Shown here: positions 56,228-63,171 of the stretch, piece by piece
Layout of the letters: the number at the start of each line of letters is the position of its first letter
Position numbering within the stretch: the stretch's first letter is position 1
Assembly: GCF_003992665.1 (NCBI RefSeq)
Contig: NZ_RZMX01000009.1
Location: 1-64,000 of the forward strand
DNA: 64,000 bases
DNA from: Pelagibacterium montanilacus
Lineage (GTDB): Bacteria; Pseudomonadota; Alphaproteobacteria; Rhizobiales; Devosiaceae
Direction: 5' to 3'
The notes under the pieces: generated by a model
Database searches by the model: none
What the model was told of the DNA's origin: nothing
What the model saw: the letters and a program-made list of their open reading frames with translations, nothing else
Translations under genes and position numbers: made by a program

Positions 56228-57063
56228 GTGCGCGCCATGTTCTGGGCTTGTCTGGCGGGCGTGACAGCGCGGCTTTGGCTGTGTTTATGCGCCAAACCTA
56301 CCCGGACCTGCCGATCGAGTATTTCTTCACCGACACGGGTAAGGAGTTGCCAGAGGTCTACGAATTCTTAGGGCGCTTGGAGGGCTTTCTCGGACGACCT
56401 ATTGCGTATCTCAATCCCGACCGGGACTTCGATTTTTGGCTCAAGGAGTATGGTAACTTCCTCCCTTCTCCGCGCACACGTTGGTGCACACGCCAGCTTA
56501 AGCTGCGTCCCTTTGAGAAATGGGTGAAGAGCGACCTCGATGCTGGAATAGAAATCATCAGCTATGTCGCGATCCGAGCAGATGAGCCTGCACGCACCGG
56601 CATGCTAGCCACCCATCCCAATTTGAAGATTACCCTTCCGTTGCGCGAACATGGCCTCGACAAGGCAGCTGTGGTCGAGTTGCTGGAATCGTCAGGCCTT
56701 GGCCTTCCCACCTATTATGACTGGCGCTCCCGTAGTGGCTGCACCTTCTGCTTTTATCAGCAAAAGATCGAATGGGTGCGACTGAAACGGACCCATCCAG
56801 AGGCCTTCGAAGAGGCCAAGGCATACGAAAAGACGGCACTTGAACATGGCTCGCCGTTTACCTGGAGCGACCGGGAGTCGCTCTCTGAACTAGAGCAGCC
56901 GAAGCGCATCAAGCAAATCGAAGAGGATTACGAACGGCGCCTCGCGCGCGCGAAAGCACGTCGGCCAAAGAACCCACTGCGCGCCAATCTCAGTGAGGTC
57001 GAGATTGACGAAGCCTACGGCACGGCAGAGGTCGCGGCTTCATGTGTTATTTGTCACAAGTAG
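56224..57063 (+). CDS. sspD: PAPS-reductase-like sulfurtransferase (DndC/SspD type)
   Basis: This 279-residue protein of the ATP-pyrophosphatase/PAPS reductase family has the PP-motif SGGRDS at residues 10-15. Cysteines fit a metal or Fe-S site: Cys88 in RTRWCTRQLKLRP, Cys173 and Cys176 in SGCTFCFYQQK, and a C-terminal CVICHK pair (274, 277). In the DndC/SspD role it activates the DNA backbone and transfers sulfur from the cysteine desulfurase. It is coupled to the ATPase gene by ATGA. It is the last of the four genes that make up the conserved modification core. Confidence 0.87.
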   Translation: MSARHVLGLSGGRDSAALAVFMRQTYPDLPIEYFFTDTGKELPEVYEFLGRLEGFLGRPIAYLNPDRDFDFWLKEYGNFLPSPRTRWCTRQLKLRPFEKWVKSDLDAGIEIISYVAIRADEPARTGMLATHPNLKITLPLREHGLDKAAVVELLESSGLGLPTYYDWRSRSGCTFCFYQQKIEWVRLKRTHPEAFEEAKAYEKTALEHGSPFTWSDRESLSELEQPKRIKQIEEDYERRLARAKARRPKNPLRANLSEVEIDEAYGTAEVAASCVICHK

Positions 57064-57072
57064 GCTTGCAAC

Positions 57073-57654
57073 ATGAATGGCACTGAGTACTCCACTCGCT
57101 TAAAGAGTATTCTAGCGTTAAATCGGAACCGGTCAATCAAGCGATTGGTCAGTGAAATTCCCATCCAGGCGCTGATAGACGAAGACTTCTGTATACAGGT
57201 AAGCTCCGCTATGAATGGCGGCTCGCAAAAATGGCAGAAACTTCGCGCTAATCCTGATGTTGGCCAGATGCTACCAGACAGGCATGGGATCTATATGTTC
57301 TGTTGGGAGCCACCGCTCGCGTTTCAAACGGAGGCCGGTGAGAACCGCTTTGACTGGTGTCTTTATGTCGGAAAAGCGTTCGATACCACCATACGGAAAC
57401 GATTCGAGGGCGAGTACAAAAAGTACATAATGGGCGACCCGCGGCTCCTGTACGAAACGAAAGAAAATATGACGAGAGAACAGAGACTGTCGAAATATCT
57501 CTGCCTTCAGCCATTAAGTATTTGGTTTCTTGTGGTTGACGACAAACTCTCAATTCCAGACCTGGAAGACAAACTAATAGATCTTCTAAATCCACCCCTA
57601 AACAAGCAGAAATCAATTCGAGGTCGGTACCTCGAGGCAGAAACTGCGTTCTAG
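57073..57654 (+). CDS. GIY-YIG nuclease-like protein
   Basis: This 193-residue protein has the GIY-YIG signature order: GIY at 72-74 (RHGIYMFCW), YVG at 98-100 (WCLYVGKAF), Arg108/Arg110 (TIRKRFEG), Glu165 (IPDLEDKLIDLL) and Asn177 (NPPLNKQ). The N-terminal 65 residues are family-specific and may recognise DNA. It starts 9 bases after sspD and ends 16 bases before the DGQHR gene, so it belongs to the same transcription unit, yet its DNA is visibly more AT-rich. It could be a modification-linked nuclease effector; that role is inference. Confidence 0.78.
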   Translation: MNGTEYSTRLKSILALNRNRSIKRLVSEIPIQALIDEDFCIQVSSAMNGGSQKWQKLRANPDVGQMLPDRHGIYMFCWEPPLAFQTEAGENRFDWCLYVGKAFDTTIRKRFEGEYKKYIMGDPRLLYETKENMTREQRLSKYLCLQPLSIWFLVVDDKLSIPDLEDKLIDLLNPPLNKQKSIRGRYLEAETAF

Positions 57655-57670
57655 ATCGAAAGGAGCACTC

Positions 57671-59011
57671 GTGGGCAACAAGACACTCATACCAGCCTTC
57701 AAAGCGAAAGTTGGTGACTGGAATTACTACATTTGCCACATGAGCTATGGCCAAGTGGCGCGAGAGGTGAATTTCGCGCACGAACTGGCGGGCAACAAGG
57801 AGCTCAACCAATTAATTCAACGAGGCCTTTCTGATCGAACGAAAGAAATTACAGAGTATTTGATTAACTCGCCTCATCGCTTTCTCGGTGCGTTGATCAT
57901 TGCCGCATGGGGAGGTGAGCCGCATTACACACCTGTCGAGATAACTGATTCCGACTCACTCACTGAGGGCCTTGACAAGGGCTTCGGAGTTTTAACGTTT
58001 GATGGGAACCAGCAATATTTTGCACTTGACGGACAGCATCGCCTAAAAGCAATCAAAGAGGCGGTCATGAAAAATCAAGATCTCCTTACGGAAGATATCT
58101 GCGTCATAATGGTGTCGCATTTTGACACCCAAGAAGGCCGGCAGAGAACTCGACGACTTTTCACGAACATAAACAGGAACGCAAAAGTCACTTCTGGTGC
58201 CGAGAACATTGTTCTCGATGAGGATGATGGCATAGCGATTCTTACGCGGCGGCTAATTCAAGAGCATGAATTCCTCAGGCAAGAAGGAAAGGTTCGCGTC
58301 ATCCTTGGTCAGGATAGCGAGGGAAAACTAAAGATTGCCGGCAAGAGCATTCCAAAAGCGGACAGGTCTGCAATCACGAGCATAATGACTCTGTATAATG
58401 TCCTTAGGAGCTTGGCATTTGACCAGCCAAAGGAGATCCGTGACGAGAAGGCCCGACCCAGCAACGACTTGCTCGATGCTTCGTATGAGGTTCTCGCCAC
58501 AAGAGTTGACGACCTTCTCTCCAATTGCGGCGCAATTAAGGATCGTCTTCTGAAGTCTGATAGCGCGCGGGACGTCAGGGCGCCGAAGGACAACGAGGGA
58601 GCTGGGCATCCGTTCATGAGGCCAATTGTTCAAGAGGCCCTCGCTAAAGCAGTCGCTCAGTGCATCCAGCAGGAGCTTATCGATTGGAGCGGCGCCATGA
58701 AGCAACTTTCCAAGCTCGATTGGAAACTGACCGCAGCGCCATGGACTGCGATCTGGTCTTCAGAGGGCAGCAAGATCCTCAGCGGAACTGACTTTTCGAA
58801 AGTACTTGTCGATTTGCTTATCTGCAACATTGCACCGCCGAGCAAGCAATTTGTGAAAGAGGCTCGCCGAAACTATAAGAACCTTCGGGAGCGCGATTAT
58901 CCACAATCGGCGGAGCTATTGCATGAGAACATCCCCAGCGCACCCGACGGTTCGCCAACCTCTGCTGTGACTGAAGATGGGCATTCTGATGAGACGAGCG
59001 GTACCAGTTGA
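57671..59011 (+). CDS. DNA sulfur modification protein DndB-like (DGQHR domain)
   Basis: This 446-residue protein contains the DGQHR motif at residues 120-124 (YFALDGQHRLKAI), followed by FTNINRNAKVTSGAENIVLD, a stretch typical of DndB/DGQHR proteins. DndB binds DNA and acts as a regulator in Dnd systems. The start is GTG 57671, supported by GAAAGGAGC upstream. It closes the phosphorothioation operon. Low GC like the GIY-YIG gene suggests the pair was acquired together. Confidence 0.87.
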   Translation: MGNKTLIPAFKAKVGDWNYYICHMSYGQVAREVNFAHELAGNKELNQLIQRGLSDRTKEITEYLINSPHRFLGALIIAAWGGEPHYTPVEITDSDSLTEGLDKGFGVLTFDGNQQYFALDGQHRLKAIKEAVMKNQDLLTEDICVIMVSHFDTQEGRQRTRRLFTNINRNAKVTSGAENIVLDEDDGIAILTRRLIQEHEFLRQEGKVRVILGQDSEGKLKIAGKSIPKADRSAITSIMTLYNVLRSLAFDQPKEIRDEKARPSNDLLDASYEVLATRVDDLLSNCGAIKDRLLKSDSARDVRAPKDNEGAGHPFMRPIVQEALAKAVAQCIQQELIDWSGAMKQLSKLDWKLTAAPWTAIWSSEGSKILSGTDFSKVLVDLLICNIAPPSKQFVKEARRNYKNLRERDYPQSAELLHENIPSAPDGSPTSAVTEDGHSDETSGTS

Positions 59012-59453
59012 GAGTTTCGACGTTTCGTCGTTAGGGCAAAGAGTGAATGGCAGGTCGTCTCAAACGTACCAGACCGATCACTTTTGTCGACGATGCAGTT
59101 CTGGGTTTTTGTGCGGTCAACGCCCGCGTATTTTCCTGCTCCAAACCTATGCGTCCCGATTTCGCCAGGTGTTCGGAGGTGAGCTCTTGGTTTTCGATCC
59201 CGGTGCCATCTACCAAACGCCTCTGGAATCGAAGTGCTCAGCCACGAGCTCGAAAAAGACCTATATTTCCAGAGGCTTGAGAAGAATTTACCGATTGCGC
59301 GCAGTCATGAGGTCCGGAGAATATCGGCCCCTAGAGACCGCTTCTGGACCTTCTGGCACCGCTGCCAGTGCTTAGCACCTCCCGCATAACCCTCGAAAAC
59401 AACGAGAAAATCCGGCCGCAGCCGGATCGGGAGAACGCTTTCGCGAGGCCAAG
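59012..59453. other. Gene-poor tail of first island with possible frameshifted remnant
   Basis: No intact gene was recognised. One frame (about 59168-59225) reads FGGELLVFDPGAIYQTPLES, and after a frame change another (59225-59389) reads GIEVLSHELEKDLYFQRLEK and on to a stop. Together they look like a decayed coding sequence of unknown family. The right end meets the second att-like site. Confidence 0.4.
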
Positions 59454-59468
59454 TGGCGGAGAGGGAGG
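59454..59468. repeat. att-like site B (tRNA-Ser 3'-end remnant)
   Basis: TGGCGGAGAGGGAGG is the reverse complement of CCTCCCTCTCCGCCA, the common 3' end of tRNA-Ser including CCA. The rest of the tRNA is not present, so this is a short att core left by site-specific integration. It is followed by the leader and intact integrase gene of the second island. Confidence 0.7.
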
Positions 59469-59752
59469 CCGCCGCGTTTGCGTCCGGTAGCGTGCAGATA
59501 AGGACGTTAAGGCCCTGTTCGCCTTGCATTTTCGCATTCGGGTTGTGCCATAGTGTGCAGTAAAATATCGTGAAAGCCAATTATTTTGTGGGGCAAAATG
59601 TGGGGCACGATTGAATGGCTGCGAGCAAGAAGAGACACCCGATAAACGCCCTCACGGCCGTCCAGGTGCGTAACCTGAAGGCTCCGGGACGATATGCGGA
59701 CGGAAATGGTCTCTATCTCGTTGTCGACCCGTCCGGCGCCCGACGATGGCTG
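59455..59752 (+). repeat. Direct repeat B: integrase leader and first 46 codons
   Basis: This is the second copy of the repeat at 45814-46098, in the same orientation. It includes two GTGGGGCA elements (about 59588-59605) just before the integrase ATG, where copy A has one. These could be integrase arm-type sites or part of the promoter. Confidence 0.9.
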
Positions 59753-60844
59753 TTGAGGATAATGGTAAAGGGTCGACGGCGCGATATCGGATTGGGCAGC
59801 GCCGTGCTCATACCGCTCGCGGAGGCGCGTGACGCGGCAATGCGGCTCCGCAAGGTCGCACGGGAAGGCGGCGATCCGGTCCTTGAGCGCGACAGGGAAA
59901 AGCTCCGCGATATTCCCACCTTCAAGACCGCAGCCGAAACGGTCCACGAGGCCCAAAAGGCTAGCTGGAAGAACGCCAAGCACCGCAACCAGTGGATCAA
60001 CACGCTGATCACCTATGCCTATCCCCATATCGGGGAGCGCACAGTCGACCAGATTGAGACACCCGACATATTGAAGGTGCTTGCGCCGATCTGGCTGAGC
60101 AAGCCCGAGACCGCCGGTCGCGTGCGCCAACGCATGCGAACCGTCCTCGATTGGGCCAAGGCCGCTGGGTATCGCGAAGGGGACAATCCGGTCGATGCCG
60201 TCGCGGGTGGCCTTCCCAAGCAGCCTGAGAAGGTTCGCCACCATGCTGCCCTGCCCTACCAACAGGTTCCCGAGTTCATGAAGACCCTGCAGGGGAGCGC
60301 ATCGAGCTTGATCGTGAAGCATGCGTTTGAATTCCTCATCCTCACCGCCGCGCGAACCGGGGAAGCACGTTTCGCGCGATGGGACGAGGTGAGCGCCGAT
60401 AAAAGGCTCTGGACGATTCCGGCGTCACGCATGAAGGCCGGGAGAGAGCATAGGGTGCCGTTGAGTGACCGCTGCTCCGCAATACTCACCGAAGCGGCGT
60501 CTTACAGGGGTGATTCGCCTTACCTGTTCCCCGGAATGAGCAAGGAGGGCACCTTGTCGGACATGGTGTTCACCAAGATCCTGCGCAGCCTAAACATCCC
60601 CGCCACTGCACATGGTTTTCGGTCTTCGTTCCGGGATTGGGCTTCGGAGACGACGAGTTACCCGAACGAGGTTGCGGAAATGGCTCTGGCCCATACAATC
60701 TCGAACAAGGTTGAGGCGGCCTATAGGCGGGGTGACCTGCTCGAGAAGCGCCGTGAGATGATGAATGATTGGGGGAACTACTGTGAAGCTACGGGAAGCG
60801 ATAAAGCGGGTGGCCAATCGGCGTCATCGGAGCGCGATGATTGA
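59615..60844 (+). CDS. int: P4-type tyrosine integrase
   Basis: This is an intact 409-residue integrase with the N-terminal DUF4102 arm-binding domain (RYADGNGLYLVVDPSGARRW). The catalytic residues are Arg247 (ILTAARTGEARFARW), Lys274, His333 and Arg336 (TAHGFRSSFRDWA), His360 (MALAHT) and the nucleophile Tyr370 (VEAAYRRGD). All are present, so it is probably active. It lies 146 bases after a tRNA-Ser-like att core and reads into the second island. Its 3' end overlaps the next gene by eight bases. Confidence 0.96.
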   Translation: MAASKKRHPINALTAVQVRNLKAPGRYADGNGLYLVVDPSGARRWLLRIMVKGRRRDIGLGSAVLIPLAEARDAAMRLRKVAREGGDPVLERDREKLRDIPTFKTAAETVHEAQKASWKNAKHRNQWINTLITYAYPHIGERTVDQIETPDILKVLAPIWLSKPETAGRVRQRMRTVLDWAKAAGYREGDNPVDAVAGGLPKQPEKVRHHAALPYQQVPEFMKTLQGSASSLIVKHAFEFLILTAARTGEARFARWDEVSADKRLWTIPASRMKAGREHRVPLSDRCSAILTEAASYRGDSPYLFPGMSKEGTLSDMVFTKILRSLNIPATAHGFRSSFRDWASETTSYPNEVAEMALAHTISNKVEAAYRRGDLLEKRREMMNDWGNYCEATGSDKAGGQSASSERDD

Positions 60845-61781
60845 GAGCCTTTTGTACAGACAGTTTCCAGGTCTCAATGAGGATAGCTGGGCAATATTAT
60901 CTGAGATTCTGGATCAGTCTGAAGAACTCGATCCGCTCCATTTTGCCAGAATATTCATTGATGCTGTCGGAGAACAGCATGTTCGATTGGAGGGTCTATC
61001 CTCAGAAAGCCAGGAAAAAATAGCTCGCTATCGGGACGAGTTGACCGAGAAGCAGTATTTTGAGTCCCTTTGCGCACATTGGCTGGACGAAATCCTTGAG
61101 TATAACCTTTTTCTGTCAGAGCTCGAACAAGAAGAAATCTCTAACGCTCACGATAGTGGCGAAGCCTTGGACTACACGCCGGTCAGCCTAGACATTGATT
61201 CCTTTGTCCCTGAGCACGACGTCCATATCTCGTACTGGGCAAAAATGCCGTCTTGGACGGTAGAGGAAGCGGCGGCGATTTCGTTCGATGTCGACCCTTC
61301 TCATCTGCCAGCCGCAGACGAGCAGTCTGAGGATGAAGATGAACTGTCGTGGTTTTTATGGGCACATTCCAAGCGGGTCGAGCGGATACGCAGAGAACAA
61401 CAGGCGCAGCGGCTCCCTCAGCAGCTTACCCTACCATCGCTGGCTCGCTGGTTCCAGAAATCTGGATTGACGCTAGCGCCCAAAGCGCGGGAATGGTCCG
61501 GTCGAGAACACCATGACGAAGATGACCTTAAGCCGACTGGCCAAAAGCAGACCACGCTGGATCGGCTTCTCGTTGGTATGGCAATTATGACCTACGGATA
61601 CGATCCTGATCAGAAGGACAGGAGCGGGTCCTATGAGCGCATTGCGAGCGAACTATCGGAAGTCTGGGAGAGCATGAACATCCAAACTGTTAGAACCCAT
61701 TTAGTGGCTGCAGTGGACAGACTAGAAGGAAAGCAACTCAAGCCCAAGATTCCCAATGCCGCGATTAGACGTTCTAAGTGA
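60837..61781 (+). CDS. Unknown island protein downstream of integrase
   Basis: I do not recognise this 314-residue acidic protein. The middle has YWAKMPSWTVEEAAAISFDV and an acidic run (ADEQSEDEDELSWFLW). The C-terminus (TTLDRLLVGMAIMTYGYDPD; SMNIQTVRTHLVAAVDRLEG) may be a helix-turn-helix-like domain. Base composition is AT-richer than the chromosome. ATG 60837 is within the integrase 3' end; GTG 60783 is an alternative. It may be an island regulator, but that is a guess. Confidence 0.7.
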   Translation: MIESLLYRQFPGLNEDSWAILSEILDQSEELDPLHFARIFIDAVGEQHVRLEGLSSESQEKIARYRDELTEKQYFESLCAHWLDEILEYNLFLSELEQEEISNAHDSGEALDYTPVSLDIDSFVPEHDVHISYWAKMPSWTVEEAAAISFDVDPSHLPAADEQSEDEDELSWFLWAHSKRVERIRREQQAQRLPQQLTLPSLARWFQKSGLTLAPKAREWSGREHHDEDDLKPTGQKQTTLDRLLVGMAIMTYGYDPDQKDRSGSYERIASELSEVWESMNIQTVRTHLVAAVDRLEGKQLKPKIPNAAIRRSK

Positions 61782-61905
61782 TTGAAAAATATCGCCTGTC
61801 TATGACACTGAAGGGTTTGTCAGCCTTAAAGTCCCTTTCCCACTACTGACGTGATTTTCCTTGCCCATCGCCTCAACCCGAGGCGAGTAACGCAAGGAGA
61901 CTCCA

Positions 61906-62121
61906 ATGTCTGTTCTAAAGCCCACCCATCACCTTCTACGACTTTCTGACATATTAAGACCCCACGGCCCGATCCCTATATCCAGGTCGGCCTGGTGGTC
62001 AGGCGTCCGCGAAGGTCGCTATCCGCAGCCGGTAAAGCTGGGGCCGCGCACCACCTGCTGGAAAGCTGAAGATATAGAGGCATTCATTGCCAATCCCTCT
62101 GCTTGGGGGGGAGGTCGATGA
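61906..62121 (+). CDS. AlpA-type DNA-binding protein / excisionase-like
   Basis: This is a 71-residue helix-turn-helix protein. HLLRLSDILRPHGPIPISRS, AWWSGVREGRYPQPVKLGPR and CWKAEDIEAFIANP follow the AlpA/MerR-like excisionase fold. In P4-type elements, AlpA homologues activate the integrase or assist excision. A CAAGGAG site precedes the ATG. The stop overlaps the next gene by ATGA. Confidence 0.88.
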   Translation: MSVLKPTHHLLRLSDILRPHGPIPISRSAWWSGVREGRYPQPVKLGPRTTCWKAEDIEAFIANPSAWGGGR

Positions 62122-62939
62122 GCGCGCAGAGCTATCCACTCGCAAGGTCCGGCAGACAAGTAGAGCGGATCTCAGTTGCCAAAGCTTCGAAGGCCTCGCG
62201 GATCAGGAGTTTGCTTAGGCATGCACCGGATTCGCTAGTCATCGCCAAGCTTTCATGCTGCTCAAGCGCAAGTCCTTGCCACTCAGAGGCATGTCCGGTT
62301 TGTACCCGCAGATTCCGAATGGAAATTCTGCGCAGTGCGAGAGACCTGAGCTTTGGGTCTCATGAATGGGTTCGGGTCAGCGTAATTCCCCAAAATATGC
62401 GTTTCGCTGCGGGAGAGCTTTCAAATTTGCGTCTGATCGCGACGCTCAAAGCCATTCGGCGCCGTACCCAGCGTGCTGGACTCGGCAATCGTCTGCTAAT
62501 CGGGGGCCTAGACCTGTCTTGGAACACGGTCGAGAACTCTGATGGGCACTGGCAGGCGCACTACTACGCTCTCATCTCGGGCATTGCTGATGCCAACTTG
62601 GCAAACTCGGTTAAGCTTATCTTCAAGCCATGCTCAGAGGTGCTCAGGCCTATCCATACCCAAAGGGTACAACAGCCGCTCCCGGGGGCCTGCCTTACCT
62701 ACCTCTATAAGGCCGAGTTTTACGCTCGATCTTCGTACCCAGAAACGCGTCTTCGCGTCGATGGGACTCCTCGTCAAAACGTGCGTCCCAACCGGCTTCC
62801 AGCCGATCGGCGCACAGAACTGATCGAGTGGTTGGGGACAAACGAGATTGGCTCCAGACTCTTGCTTCATGGCCTGCGGCGTAACCGCTCGTGGTCCGGC
62901 CAGCTGAGTTTGTGGCCATCACCTTCGTCTGTCGCCTAG
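62118..62939 (+). CDS. Possible Rep-like protein with cysteine cluster
   Basis: This 273-residue protein is coupled to the AlpA gene by ATGA. An N-terminal Cys/His cluster (CCSSASPCHSEACPVCTRRF) precedes a domain with GHWQAHYYALISG, which resembles the histidine motif of rolling-circle Rep proteins of the Rep_1 type. The catalytic tyrosine is not certain (YLYKAEFYARSSYP is a candidate region). A replication or plasmid-mobilisation role is a weak inference; otherwise I would call it hypothetical. Confidence 0.6.
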   Translation: MSAQSYPLARSGRQVERISVAKASKASRIRSLLRHAPDSLVIAKLSCCSSASPCHSEACPVCTRRFRMEILRSARDLSFGSHEWVRVSVIPQNMRFAAGELSNLRLIATLKAIRRRTQRAGLGNRLLIGGLDLSWNTVENSDGHWQAHYYALISGIADANLANSVKLIFKPCSEVLRPIHTQRVQQPLPGACLTYLYKAEFYARSSYPETRLRVDGTPRQNVRPNRLPADRRTELIEWLGTNEIGSRLLLHGLRRNRSWSGQLSLWPSPSSVA

Positions 62940-63171
62940 CGACCACGGTAGCACCAGGACAATCCGTCCTAACTGCCCGCCTAGATGCGTTTAGACCCTT
63001 TGTAAAGGTGAACTGACGCTCTCGACCATGTTGGGGGGTGCCAACACTGCCGCCCCCAGCTCGAGGCTCTATCGAGCCTCACTGAAGCTACACCAAACCT
63101 CAAAAACTGCCGCGATTGCCGCGATTGCCCCAAGGGTTCGCTTGAATCGCGCTAAAAACAGGAAATATGCT
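62940..63171. other. Spacer with hairpin upstream of DUF927 gene
   Basis: No gene was seen. GAGGCTC (63063-63069) and GAGCCTC (63074-63080) form a perfect 7-bp hairpin with loop TATC. A short tandem repeat of GCCGCGATT lies near 63110-63128. The hairpin lacks a T-tract; it could be a terminator, an operator or a replication or mobilisation signal. Confidence 0.4.

Noticed and set aside
61183-61365. Short minus-strand frame within the unknown gene after the integrase
   Set aside because: No ribosome-binding site or family pattern; the plus-strand frame is continuous and coupled to the integrase.
63100-63135. CRISPR-like or iteron-like repeats (GCCGCGATT)
   Set aside because: Only two short tandem copies are present without regular spacers, so neither a CRISPR array nor a convincing iteron origin can be claimed.
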